Shown piece after piece: positions 8,013 through 15,498 of a stretch of 64,000 bases of DNA. Source of the DNA: Zeimonas sp003577305 (GTDB taxonomy: Bacteria; Pseudomonadota; Gammaproteobacteria; Burkholderiales; Burkholderiaceae_E); the NCBI GenBank assembly GCA_030263385.1, contig SZOX01000017.1, forward strand, positions 1-64,000, in the 5' to 3' direction. The notes below the pieces were generated by a model. It ran no database searches, was not told where the DNA came from, and saw nothing but the letters and a program-made list of their open reading frames with translations. Every line of letters begins with the position of its first letter. Position 1 is the stretch's first letter. The position numbers were made by a program, and so were the translations under genes.

Positions 8013-9420
8013 TGTCGTTGCCGCGGTAGCCGCCGCCTAGCGCGCGCACCAGCGCGAGGTCGAGGTCGACCCCGCGCGCGGCCAGTTCGATGCCGTTGCG
8101 CCGCTCGGCGAGCACGCCCGACTGCGCCGACAGCACGGTGAGGTAGTTCGCCAGTCCGGCGCGGTAGCGCTCGAGCGCGAGCGCATCGGCGGCTTCTGCG
8201 GCGGCGCGCGCGGCGTCCTGCTGAACGCGCTGGCGTTCGAGCGAGCGCAGCGAGGCCAGCTGGTCGCCCACTTCGCGCACCGCGCCGGCCACGGCGGCGT
8301 TGTAGCCGGCCACCGCCGCATCGAGGTCGGCGGTCTTGCCGCGCAGGTTCGCGCGCAGCCGCCCGGCATCGAACACCGGCAGGCGCAGCGCCGGGCCCAC
8401 GCCCCAGACGCGGCTGCCGCCTTCGAGCCAGTGCGTGAAGCCCAGGCCCGAGAAACCGACGAAGGCGGCCAGGTTCACGTCGGGATAGAACTCCGTGACC
8501 GCCGCGTCGCGATCGCGCAGCGCCGCCTCGATGCGCCAGCGTGCGGCGACGATGTCGGCGCGCCGCCCGAGCAGGTCGGCGCCGATCGGCCCGGAGTACG
8601 CCTCGCGCGCCGTGGCCGGCATCGCGGGCGACAGGTCGGCGAGCGCCTCGGCCGGCTGCAGCGTGAGCGCGGCCAGCGCATTGCGCGCGAGCGCGGCCTG
8701 CTCGTCGAGCGCCTCGGCCTGCCCGGCCGCCTCGGCCACCGCGCGCTCGGCCTGGCGCAGCTCCACTTCGGTGTCGAGGCCCGCGCGCGCGCGTTGCGCA
8801 ACCAGCTCGCGCAGCTGCGTGCGCTGGCGCAGCGTGTCGGCGGCCAGCTCACGCAGCGCCACCACCCGCGCGAGCTGGAACCATGTGCGCGTCACTTCGG
8901 TCGAGAGCAGCACGCGGGCCGCCTGCAGGTCGGCCTGCGCGGCGCGCGCCTGGCCGAGCGCGGCGTCGAGCAACGCGCGGTTGCGCCCGAACAGATCGAG
9001 TTCCCACGCGGCGTCGAGCCGCACCGAGTTGCTGGTGAGCACGCTGCCCGCGATCGGCGGCGGAAAGAGGTCGTGCTCCGAATAGCGTTGGCGCGAGGAG
9101 GCGAGCGAGCCCGACACCTGCGGCTGGCCTGCGGCGTCCACCGCCTGCGCGAGGCTGCGCGCCCGTTCGAGGCGGGCCTTCGACACCGCGAGCGTGGGGT
9201 TGTCGGCGAGCGCGCGCTCGACGAGCGCATCGAGCCGCGCGTCGCCGAAACGCTCCCACCAGCGCTCGCCGGGCCAGTCGAGCCGGGTCGTGTCGGCGGG
9301 CGCCACGCCCAGGCTGCGCACGTCGATCGGCGCGGCGGCCGGCTCGATGCCGGCGTGGCTCGCACAGCCGGCCAACACGAAGAGCGCCCCGGCTGCGGCG
9401 CATCCGCGCATGCGCGTCAT
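7975..9420 (-). CDS. outer-membrane efflux lipoprotein (NodT/OprM family)
   Basis: 481 residues, matching the family length. The start at 9420 gives a lipoprotein signal with the lipobox L-A-G-C at Cys19. A longer open frame runs upstream but only as a shadow of the MarR gene. Two homologous halves of long helices follow, with the family patterns W-W-E-R-F-G-D-A-R-L-D and D-L-L-G-R-R-A-D-I-V-A-A-R-W. It forms the TolC-like exit duct for EmrAB. The ATG overlaps the MarR stop as ATGA (9417-9420). Confidence 0.93.
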   Translation of the reverse strand: MTRMRGCAAAGALFVLAGCASHAGIEPAAAPIDVRSLGVAPADTTRLDWPGERWWERFGDARLDALVERALADNPTLAVSKARLERARSLAQAVDAAGQPQVSGSLASSRQRYSEHDLFPPPIAGSVLTSNSVRLDAAWELDLFGRNRALLDAALGQARAAQADLQAARVLLSTEVTRTWFQLARVVALRELAADTLRQRTQLRELVAQRARAGLDTEVELRQAERAVAEAAGQAEALDEQAALARNALAALTLQPAEALADLSPAMPATAREAYSGPIGADLLGRRADIVAARWRIEAALRDRDAAVTEFYPDVNLAAFVGFSGLGFTHWLEGGSRVWGVGPALRLPVFDAGRLRANLRGKTADLDAAVAGYNAAVAGAVREVGDQLASLRSLERQRVQQDAARAAAEAADALALERYRAGLANYLTVLSAQSGVLAERRNGIELAARGVDLDLALVRALGGGYRGNDSERSDRSETHRE

Positions 9421-9911
9421 GATTGGCGCTTCGGGGTGTCTGCGGCAGCGCGCTCGTGCCGGCCATTGTCGATCATGCGCACCAGGTAGGCGCGCAACTG
9501 CTCGAACTCCTTTCGGTCGAACCCTGCGAGGTGGACGTTGTTGGCGTGCGCGAGCCCGGCCGGCACCTGTGCGGCCGCCTGCTCGCCGGCAGGCGTGAGT
9601 TCGAGCACCCAGACGCGCCGGTCTTCGCGCGAGCGGGTGCGGCGGATCAGGCCCTTGGCCTGCAGCCGGTCGAGCGTGCGCGTCATCGCGCCGGCATCGA
9701 GGTCGAGCGCCTGCGCAAGCGCGGCCGCAGTGCGCGCCCGGCCGCGGGCGATCAGCAGCAGCGGCCCCCACTGCGCATCGGTGAGGTCGTATTCGGCCAT
9801 CGTGCGATCGATGCAGTGCGTGAACGACATCCTGAGCTGGCGCACCAGGAAACCGACGCTCTCGCCCGCCGGGTAGGTGGCCGCGTCGTAGAAGGGTTTC
9901 GCGGAAGTCAT
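9417..9911 (-). CDS. MarR-family repressor of the efflux operon
   Basis: 164 residues with the winged-helix core of MarR proteins: Q-W-G-P-L-L-L-I-A, then A-A-A-L-A-Q-A-L-D-L-D-A-G-A-M-T-R-T-L-D-R-L as recognition helix, and the wing R-T-R-S-R-E-D-R-R-V-W-V-L-E-L-T. It leads the efflux operon and very likely represses it until a drug or phenolic ligand binds, as in EmrR/MarR systems. A strong promoter overlapped by inverted repeats lies immediately upstream. The predicted transcription start falls on the start codon itself, so the mRNA may be leaderless. Confidence 0.95.
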   Translation of the reverse strand: MTSAKPFYDAATYPAGESVGFLVRQLRMSFTHCIDRTMAEYDLTDAQWGPLLLIARGRARTAAALAQALDLDAGAMTRTLDRLQAKGLIRRTRSREDRRVWVLELTPAGEQAAAQVPAGLAHANNVHLAGFDRKEFEQLRAYLVRMIDNGRHERAAADTPKRQS

Positions 9912-9945
9912 GCGGCAATATAATTGCCTAGGCAGCTATCGTCAA
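9912..9945 (-). promoter_or_regulatory. promoter and MarR operator of the efflux operon
   Basis: On the minus strand there is TTGACG (9945-9940), a 17-bp spacer, then TATATT (9922-9917), only 5 bp before the marR ATG. Two overlapping inverted repeats cover the spacer and -10: TGCCTAGGCA (9925-9934, perfect) and GGCAA-N5-TTGCC (9914-9928). TTGCCTAGGCA-type palindromes are typical MarR-family operators. Binding here would block RNA polymerase, giving autoregulation of all four genes. Confidence 0.8.
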
Positions 9946-10047
9946 GTCGGCCCGATCAGCCGGCCCGATCGGGCGCCGGCGGCTCGCATGCGCCCGCGGC
10001 CCGCCTTATGATCGACCGATTCCCGGCACGACACCCGGACCATCAAC

Positions 10048-10869
10048 GTGACCCGCCCGCAAGAACTCTCTGCCCCCTCGGCTGCGTACGCCGCGCTCGA
10101 CGCCCGCAGCTTCCGCGCCAGCGCACTCACCCGCGGCCCCCGGGATCCCGGCCACCAGCACGCCGGCCCCCCGATCGCGCTGGTCTGCCGCGCCGTCGAA
10201 CAGGCCGCGCACGAGCACGGCCTCACCCACGTCGCGCGCCTCACCGCCAACCTGTTGCGGCCCGTGCCGATCGGCGACGTCGTCGTCGAAGTGATGACCG
10301 ATTACGTCGGCCGCAACGCCGGGCACTTCTCCGCGCACCTGCTTGCGGGCGGCAAGGAGGTGGCGCGCTTCACGGCGCTCGTGCAGCGCGAGTCGGCCGC
10401 GAAGTTGCCGGCCGACCTTCCCGGTCATCCGTTGCCGATGGCGCCGCGCACGCCGGAAGAGTCGCCGGTGGTCACGTTTCCGTTCGCCGGCGCGCAGCTC
10501 TGCTACGCCGATCTGGTCGAGACGCGCGCCGCGCAGGGCATGTTCTGGAAGGGGCCGTGCGCGATCTGGTTTCGCCAGCGTCATCCGCTGGTAGAGGGCG
10601 AGACGCCGAGCCCCTATCAGCGCGTGCCGGTGGCCGCCGATTCCGGCAACGGCATCAGCGGCGTGCTCGACTATCGGCGTCACAGCTTCGTGAACTCCGA
10701 TCTCACCATCAACCTGCTGCGGCGTCCGGTCGGCGAGTGGATCTGCCTCGATGCGCGCACCGCGCTCGGCCCCGACGGCGGCGGCCTGGCCGAATCGGCG
10801 CTCTACGACGTGCAGGGGTTCATCGGGCGGGCGACGCAGAGCCTGGCGGTGCGTTTGCGGTCGGGCTGA
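10048..10869 (+). CDS. thioesterase family protein (double hot-dog, acyl-CoA thioesterase-like)
   Basis: 273 residues from a GTG start. The N-terminal half has G-H-Q-H-A-G-P-P-I-A-L-V-C-R-A-V-E and L-L-R-P-V-P-I-G-D-V-V-V-E-V, typical of the first hot-dog repeat. The C-terminal half has N-S-D-L-T-I-N-L-L-R-R-P-V-G-E-W-I-C-L-D-A and a final helix G-R-A-T-Q-S-L-A-V-R. Such proteins hydrolyse acyl-CoA thioesters; the substrate cannot be told. A decayed copy lies at 4422-4696. It is transcribed away from the marR promoter region and stands alone, followed by 183 bp without a gene. Confidence 0.85.
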   Translation: MTRPQELSAPSAAYAALDARSFRASALTRGPRDPGHQHAGPPIALVCRAVEQAAHEHGLTHVARLTANLLRPVPIGDVVVEVMTDYVGRNAGHFSAHLLAGGKEVARFTALVQRESAAKLPADLPGHPLPMAPRTPEESPVVTFPFAGAQLCYADLVETRAAQGMFWKGPCAIWFRQRHPLVEGETPSPYQRVPVAADSGNGISGVLDYRRHSFVNSDLTINLLRRPVGEWICLDARTALGPDGGGLAESALYDVQGFIGRATQSLAVRLRSG

Positions 10870-11052
10870 GCGCGTTCGGCCTCGCATGGCGCGCCGTTTG
10901 TGCCCGACAGCGCCTCACTTGCTCAGTAGCCCCTGTCCGACAATTTCCGGGCCGCTCACAGCTGGAATTGCGCCATTCGGCCGCCCATCCAGAAGCCTGG
11001 ATACATCTTCTGAATAATCGAACCGCGCGTTCAGACGAATTCAGGTTTGCCG

Positions 11053-11979
11053 ATGGGAAACATGGTCCAGCAGACCGCCCTTATTCTCGGTGTCCTCGCT
11101 GCCGGCTTCCTTGGCCCCGCTCTGGCGATTGCGGCGCTGGTGTTGCGACGGCGCCGCGCTCGGGCGCGCCGAAGGACGCCTCTCTCGGAGGATATGTTGC
11201 GTCCTCCAGGCCATACGTTGCGGAAGCAACTCGACGACGCCAGCATCGACCTGCAGTGGGATGTATTCCAGCTCGTGACCATACCCCTCCTGACCTTGGC
11301 CATCCTTCTGGGGCAGGGCCACCTGCATGGCGACCTTCGAGCAGTCATGCATCTGGCGCCGTTGTTCGCAGTTGGGGTCCTGGCATTCATCGGGTTCATG
11401 GTGAGGAAGCTCTGGAAAGCCGGAGAGCGACTGGACCGTCTCAGAGCCGGCCTCGATGCCGAGCTCGCTGCAGCTCAGGAGCTCGACAAATTGATGCGGC
11501 AAGGTGCGATCCTGTTCCACGACTTTCCGGCGAACGACTTCAACATCGATCACGTCGTAGTCTCCGGCGAGGGCGTTTTTGCGATCGAGACGAAGGGCTT
11601 CACCAAGCCCAATGGCGGACGGGGCAAGGCGGACGCCACCGTCGAGTTCGATGGAAGCATCCTGCGGTTTCCGGGCTGGACCACCAAAGCGCCGCTGGAA
11701 CAGGCTCGAGGACAGGCCACCTGGCTGGCCAAATGGCTCGGCGAGGCAGTCGGTGCCCCGATTCGAGTGCTTCCAGTCCTTGCCCTGCCGGGCTGGTATG
11801 TGAAGCGTACCGGCCGTGGCGATGTGCGGGTCTTCAACGGCAAGGAATTGGCCGGACTCCTGAAGGCACGTGGTGCGCAGTCTTTGTCACCGCAGGACGT
11901 ACAACGCGTCGCGCATCAGCTCGAGCAACGATGCCGTACCGTCGAACCGATGCTGTCAGAAAGAATGCGGGCGGCGTAG
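11053..11979 (+). CDS. membrane-anchored NERD-domain protein (nuclease-related)
   Basis: 308 residues from the ATG at 11053, preceded by a weak AGG at 11043-11045. An N-terminal membrane helix is followed by a basic stretch, two further hydrophobic segments (about 75-120) and then the NERD domain: I-L-F-H-D-F-P, F-N-I-D-H-V-V-V-S-G-E-G-V-F-A-I-E-T-K-G-F. The D-H-V and E-T-K residues are those expected of this PD-(D/E)XK-like fold. Family members are thought to process DNA, but few are characterised. The stop shares one base with the GTG start of the next gene (TAGTG), so the two are co-translated. An inverted repeat CAGAAG/CTTCTG at 10990-11012 upstream may be regulatory. Confidence 0.8.
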   Translation: MGNMVQQTALILGVLAAGFLGPALAIAALVLRRRRARARRRTPLSEDMLRPPGHTLRKQLDDASIDLQWDVFQLVTIPLLTLAILLGQGHLHGDLRAVMHLAPLFAVGVLAFIGFMVRKLWKAGERLDRLRAGLDAELAAAQELDKLMRQGAILFHDFPANDFNIDHVVVSGEGVFAIETKGFTKPNGGRGKADATVEFDGSILRFPGWTTKAPLEQARGQATWLAKWLGEAVGAPIRVLPVLALPGWYVKRTGRGDVRVFNGKELAGLLKARGAQSLSPQDVQRVAHQLEQRCRTVEPMLSERMRAA

Positions 11980-12539
11980 TGCGCTTCGACGGCAAGCTCT
12001 CGAGGTGGAACGACGACCGCGGCTTCGGTTTCATCACTCCGACCCTGGGCGGCGACGACGTGTTCGTCCATGCTTCGGCCTTCCCGCGAGACGGGAAGGC
12101 TCCGCGCCTGCATGAGACGCTCTCGTTCGAAGTCGAATTGAACAAGGAGGGCAAAAAGCGCGCTACCAGGGTCCGTCGTCCTGGCAGTTCCCGGTCAATC
12201 GTATCGCGCGAGCGCGAGGCCCTGCCATCGAGCCGGACGCGCAGCCTTTCCGGTCGCGTAGTGGGTGTCGCGCTGGCGGTTGCGATCGGCGTTTTCGGCT
12301 TTTCGGAGTATTCACAGAGAGTGGGCCGCGGATCTGATGTGCCATCGGCTGCCCGGCTCGCGGCGCAGGAGGACCGTTCGAGCGCGCCCGTCTTCCAGTG
12401 CGACGGTCGAACTCATTGTTCACAAATGACCTCGTGCGCCGAAGCCAAATACTTCCTCGCGAACTGCCCGGGCACGAAGATGGACGGGGATCGCGACGGG
12501 ATCCCTTGCGAGCAGCAGTGGTGCGCGGGCGCCTATTGA
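11979..12539 (+). CDS. cold-shock domain-membrane helix-Excalibur protein
   Basis: 186 residues. Starting at the GTG (11979) gives M-R-F-D-G-K-L-S-R-W-N-D-D-R-G-F-G-F-I, a standard cold-shock-domain start with the RNP-1-like G-F-G-F-I and D-V-F-V-H motifs. A basic linker and a hydrophobic helix (G-V-A-L-A-V-A-I-G-V-F-G-F, about residues 92-104) follow. The C-terminus is an Excalibur domain with C-A-E-A-K-Y-F-L, C-P-G, D-G-D-R-D-G-I-P-C-E and two more Cys, thought to bind calcium. Topology suggests an internal nucleic-acid-binding domain and an external Excalibur domain. The start shares one base with the NERD stop. The pair looks like one functional unit. Confidence 0.85.
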   Translation: MRFDGKLSRWNDDRGFGFITPTLGGDDVFVHASAFPRDGKAPRLHETLSFEVELNKEGKKRATRVRRPGSSRSIVSREREALPSSRTRSLSGRVVGVALAVAIGVFGFSEYSQRVGRGSDVPSAARLAAQEDRSSAPVFQCDGRTHCSQMTSCAEAKYFLANCPGTKMDGDRDGIPCEQQWCAGAY

Positions 12540-12711
12540 CTGCGCCTCTCGCGCTCGCGCAAGCAACGCCAACGCGCCGGAGCGGTGAGGACATGGTTGC
12601 AGGCGCCGGACAGGGGTGCCGAACGCGGTGTTGAGCACGCTGACCATTCGCCGCATGTCCTCGACCATCGGCGCTACAGACGGCGAGGCATGGCGCCGCA
12701 TAGTCTCGGCA

Positions 12712-12756
12712 TTGCCTCATCGTGGACATCCATCTTATATATTGCTAGCATGCAAT
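12712..12756 (+). promoter_or_regulatory. tumE promoter with inverted repeat over the start codon
   Basis: TTGCCT (12712-12717), 17 bp, TTATAT (12735-12740) form a plausible sigma-70 promoter whose start would be about 12747, three bases before the tumE ATG. An inverted repeat ATTGC-tagcat-GCAAT (12741-12756) spans the start codon at 12750. It is a candidate operator for the TumA regulator, and could also act as a small hairpin masking the start. Confidence 0.5.
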
Positions 12757-13037
12757 ACACGGCAGCCGTCCTGCTCGCGTACGCTAAGGAAGTCCGGGAC
12801 GACGGCTCCATCGTGGAGATCGTGATCTGGGAGGTTCCCCGACCCTTGCCGCCATGCTCGCATCGATACAAGTATCGCCTGTATTACGGCTTGTCGGGTG
12901 AGTGTCGAGTGCGATACGACAACGAGCGCGGCAAGGGTGATCACCGGCACTTCGGGGAGCAGGAGGGCGAGTACGCCTTCGTGTCGATCGAGCAGTTGCT
13001 CGACGATTTCCGTTCCGACGTTGAGCGTTGGGGGTGA
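12750..13037 (+). CDS. tumE: TumE-family toxin (DUF6516)
   Basis: 95 residues from the ATG at 12750; the longer open frame upstream shows no homology. The hallmark is R-Y-D-N-E-R-G-K-G-D-H-R-H-F in the middle, followed by Y-A-F-V-S-I-E-Q-L-L-D-D-F near the C-terminus, the pattern of the TumE/DUF6516 family of type II toxins. R-L-Y-Y-G-L-S-G-E-C-R-V precedes it. The TumA gene begins 2 bp after the stop. Toxin first and antitoxin second is the usual order in this family. By family it is thought to inhibit growth by acting on RNA; that is not visible here. Confidence 0.85.
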   Translation: MQYTAAVLLAYAKEVRDDGSIVEIVIWEVPRPLPPCSHRYKYRLYYGLSGECRVRYDNERGKGDHRHFGEQEGEYAFVSIEQLLDDFRSDVERWG

Positions 13038-13039
13038 CC

Positions 13040-13393
13040 ATGAAGGCGATCATCGAGGTATCTCGCCGGGGCTCGGTGTTCCGCTCGGCGGCGCAGCAGG
13101 TCAGGGCCGCGCGTCGCGGCGGCTCGACGGACTTCCGGCTCGGTTTCGAATCGGCACGATCACTGTTCGCCGAGTTGACGCCTGCGCGGCTCGACTTGCT
13201 CGCAACTCTGCGAGGCCTCGGACCCTGCAGTGTCTACGCGCTCGCCAAGGCGGCGGAGCGCAACTATTCGAACGTCCATACGGACGTGTCGCGCCTCGAG
13301 GAACTGGGTCTGGTGGAGCGTTCGGAAGATGGCAGCGTGTCGGTGCCGTTCGAGTCGGTGGAGATTCGGGTTCCGCTTGCGCAGGTGGCGTAG
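13040..13393 (+). CDS. tumA: TumA-type winged-helix antitoxin/regulator
   Basis: 117 residues starting at the ATG 2 bp after tumE; a TTG 12 bp earlier is less likely. The core L-D-L-L-A-T-L-R, then S-V-Y-A-L-A-K-A-A-E-R-N-Y-S-N-V-H-T-D-V-S-R-L is a MarR/ArsR-like winged helix with its recognition helix, followed by the wing L-G-L-V-E-R-S-E-D-G. It should neutralise TumE and repress the operon. The inverted repeat over the tumE start codon is a natural binding site. Confidence 0.85.
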   Translation: MKAIIEVSRRGSVFRSAAQQVRAARRGGSTDFRLGFESARSLFAELTPARLDLLATLRGLGPCSVYALAKAAERNYSNVHTDVSRLEELGLVERSEDGSVSVPFESVEIRVPLAQVA

Positions 13394-13589
13394 CGCGATC
13401 TGGCCTTTTCGCGGACGGTTCGCCCGTGCCGGCCCCGTCGAGTCAAGTGGCGTACGTCGAGATTCCCGCGTAACGGCACTGTGTACCGATACGCATCGCC
13501 GGTCGCGCGCCCAGTAGCATCTGCCGCTACCGCCTGCGAAGGCGGTGTCGAACCCGATGCAGGTGTCGGCCGCACGCGGACCGCTCCAG

Positions 13590-13618
13590 TTGCGATCTAT
13601 ACCACTAAGTGGCATAAT
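13590..13618 (+). promoter_or_regulatory. promoter/operator of the RelE/HigA-type toxin-antitoxin operon
   Basis: TTGCGA (13590-13595), 17 bp, CATAAT (13613-13618). The spacer contains the palindrome CCACT-A-AGTGG (13602-13612), placed so that a bound repressor covers the promoter. The expected transcription start is near 13625, only about 5 bases before the toxin ATG at 13630. The XRE-type antitoxin is the likely repressor. Confidence 0.7.
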
Positions 13619-13629
13619 CGCTCGGCCCG

Positions 13630-14046
13630 ATGAGGAGAGTCTTCAAGACCCGCTTCTTTGGTCGATGGGCCCGAAAGTCAGGCCTGTCGGATCGTGCGCT
13701 GTGTCGCGCGCTGCAAGAGATGGCCAGCGGCCTGATCGATGCCGACCTCGGGGGCGGTCTCGTCAAGAAGCGGATCCAGCTGGCCGGGCGCGGCAAGCGG
13801 GGCGGGGCCAGGACGCTCGTGGCTACCGACAAGGCCTGTCGCTGGTTCTTCCTGTTCGGATTCGGGAAGAACGAGCGGTCGGACGTGAGCAGCGACGAGC
13901 TCGAAGCGCTGCGCGAACTCGCTGCCGATCTGCTGGCCAGGACCGCAACGCAGCTCGATGAAGCGGTCGCTGATGGGGCCTTGCAGGAGATATGCCGTGG
14001 TGACCAAGCGAAAACCGAAGAGCCGGATACTCGAGGCTGTTCATGA
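13630..14046 (+). CDS. RelE/HigB-type toxin
   Basis: 138 residues opening with M-R-R-V-F-K-T-R-F-F-G-R-W-A-R-K-S-G-L-S-D. It then has V-K-K-R-I-Q-L-A-G-R-G-K-R-G-G-A-R-T-L and R-W-F-F-L-F-G-F-G-K-N-E-R, the pattern of the long RelE/HigB-2-like toxin subfamily. Known members are ribosome-dependent mRNA interferases. The toxin precedes its antitoxin, as in HigBA. The antitoxin start lies inside the toxin's 3' end (about 50 bp overlap). No ribosome-binding site is visible before the ATG, in line with the very short leader. Confidence 0.9.
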   Translation: MRRVFKTRFFGRWARKSGLSDRALCRALQEMASGLIDADLGGGLVKKRIQLAGRGKRGGARTLVATDKACRWFFLFGFGKNERSDVSSDELEALRELAADLLARTATQLDEAVADGALQEICRGDQAKTEEPDTRGCS

Positions 14047-14320
14047 AACCGCCAGCGACCTGCATCGCCTGCGTTTCATCGACAAGCGCAAGATGCAGGC
14101 GTACGACGCGCTGTGCCTGTCGCCGGTGCCCGAATACGACGCAGCAAGGATCCGCGAGCTGCGCGAGAGCCTGCGTCTGAGTCAGTCGGTTCTGGCGGCA
14201 GTGCTCAACACCAGCGTCTCCACGGTTCGCAAATGGGAGATCGGCGACAAGAAGCCGAGCGGACCGTCGTCGAAGCTGCTCGATCTCATCGAACGCAAGG
14301 GGCTCGAAGCGGTGCTGTGA
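13997..14320 (+). CDS. HigA-type XRE-family antitoxin
   Basis: About 107 residues. I chose the GTG at 13997 (or 14000) because A-G-G-A-G-A at 13985-13990 gives good ribosome-binding spacing; the frame is open further upstream. It reads K-S-R-I-L-E-A-V-H-E-T-A-S-D-L-H, common for this antitoxin group, and then an XRE helix-turn-helix: I-R-E-L-R-E-S-L-R-L-S-Q-S-V-L-A-A-V-L-N-T, S-V-S-T-V-R-K-W-E-I-G. It should bind the toxin and the CCACT-A-AGTGG operator. Its last 35 bp overlap the 3' end of the convergent MetK-like gene. Confidence 0.9.
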   Translation: MVTKRKPKSRILEAVHETASDLHRLRFIDKRKMQAYDALCLSPVPEYDAARIRELRESLRLSQSVLAAVLNTSVSTVRKWEIGDKKPSGPSSKLLDLIERKGLEAVL

Positions 14321-15431
14321 AGTGCCCCCACCGGGCCCGATCGGCAAGCGCGCCCTGCACCTCGCCGATCAGCCGGCGCGAAACCATGGCGGTGCGCAGC
14401 GCCTGCGCGTTCGGCAGCCCGGCTTCTTCGGCGCGCACTGCCCGGCCGTCGAGCCACACCGAAATGGCGGCCGGGTGCGCGCCGCCCGGCTCGTAGCGCA
14501 ACTCCACGCGTGCGTCGCGCCGCGCCTGCTTCGCCGCGCGCAGTGCCAGTTTGCGCGCCAGCACGCCCCCGGCGCGGTCCACCTTGTTGAAGTCCTTCCC
14601 CGACCAGGCGCCGCCGCCGATCGGCACCGTCGGTCCGTAGGCATCGATTACGAGTTTCTTTCCGGTCGTGCCGTTGTCGCCGTTGGGCCCGCCCGCGACG
14701 AACATGCCGGCGCCGTTCAGCGCGATCTCGGGCATCTCCTTGCCGGCGCAGGCGCGCGCGACCGCTTCCTCGGCGATGCGCCGCAGCGCCAGCCAGTCCG
14801 AGCCCACGTGATGGTTCAGCGAGATCGACACGCGCTGCGGCTGCCACTTGCGCCCGTCGGTGCGCACCTGTGCGAGCACCTTGCCGTCGGGCCCGATCTG
14901 TCCCGCGCCGCGCTGCGCCCTGAGCCGGAACAGCTCGCGGCCGATCCGGTTGGCGAGCCAGTGCGCCGGCGGCAGCTGGTGCGTCGCGGCCATCGTGTTC
15001 GCATAGCCCACGCAGATCGCCTGGTCGTCGCAGAGGTGGCGCTGCTCGCGCTCGCCGGGCTCGAATTCGCCGAAGCACAGCGCGGTGTCGATGCGCAGGC
15101 TCTCGGGGTGCGGACCCCAGAGGTGGCCTGCGGCGTCCTCGCCGTAGCCGGCCTCGGCATAGCTGCGGCGCACCAGCGCCGCGATGTCGAGCGCATCGAG
15201 CACCGAGCGGTGCGCAGCGATGCGTCCGGTGACGAAGACGCGATCGAACACGCAGGCGATCTCCACGCCGCACTGGCCGAGCGCGTCGCCGCGCATCACG
15301 TGTTCGACGATCGCGTCGGCGGCGGCATCGCAGAGCTTGTCGGGATGCCCGGGCAGCACGAACTCGGCGGACTCGGTCCAGGCCGGGTCGGTGTCGCCGG
15401 GAGCGATGGGTGTCTCGATGGTCGATCTCAC
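14286..15431 (-). CDS. divergent methionine adenosyltransferase (MetK-like)
   Basis: 381 residues from a GTG start with GAGG upstream; the longer frame is a shadow of the VWA gene. MetK motifs are visible: G-H-P-D-K-L-C-D-A-A-A-D-A-I (28-41), D-D-Q-A-I-C-V-G-Y-A (reduced from the usual G-A-G-D-Q-G), G-G-P-N-G-D-N-G-T-T-G-K-K-L and G-G-G-A-W-S-G-K-D-F-N-K-V-D-R-A. The ATP- and metal-binding residues are largely kept, so SAM synthesis from ATP and methionine is plausible. It is clearly unlike a housekeeping MetK and sits 67 bp after the VWA gene at the end of the MoxR operon. Its C-terminus runs 35 bp into the convergent antitoxin gene, so the end may have been altered by insertion of that locus. 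Confidence 0.8.
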   Translation of the reverse strand: MRSTIETPIAPGDTDPAWTESAEFVLPGHPDKLCDAAADAIVEHVMRGDALGQCGVEIACVFDRVFVTGRIAAHRSVLDALDIAALVRRSYAEAGYGEDAAGHLWGPHPESLRIDTALCFGEFEPGEREQRHLCDDQAICVGYANTMAATHQLPPAHWLANRIGRELFRLRAQRGAGQIGPDGKVLAQVRTDGRKWQPQRVSISLNHHVGSDWLALRRIAEEAVARACAGKEMPEIALNGAGMFVAGGPNGDNGTTGKKLVIDAYGPTVPIGGGAWSGKDFNKVDRAGGVLARKLALRAAKQARRDARVELRYEPGGAHPAAISVWLDGRAVRAEEAGLPNAQALRTAMVSRRLIGEVQGALADRARWGHFTAPLRAPCVR

Positions 15432-15498
15432 GTCGGTGTCCTCGTGGATGTCGATGTGTCGTTGTGGATGTCGATGCGGTTGCCGATTCCCGCGCGCT

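Noticed and set aside
9924..11978. Long plus-strand extension upstream of the cold-shock/Excalibur gene
   Set aside because: It runs out of frame across the thioesterase and NERD genes. The cold-shock domain starts exactly at the GTG at 11979.
12420..12701. Minus-strand open frame of 93 codons between the Excalibur gene and tumE
   Set aside because: A short stretch looks codon-like but there is no recognisable domain and it overlaps the Excalibur coding end antisense.
13529..13546. Hairpin ACCGCCT-gcga-AGGCGGT after tumA as a terminator
   Set aside because: A good stem with a GNRA loop but no following T-run; could be a weak or factor-dependent end at most.
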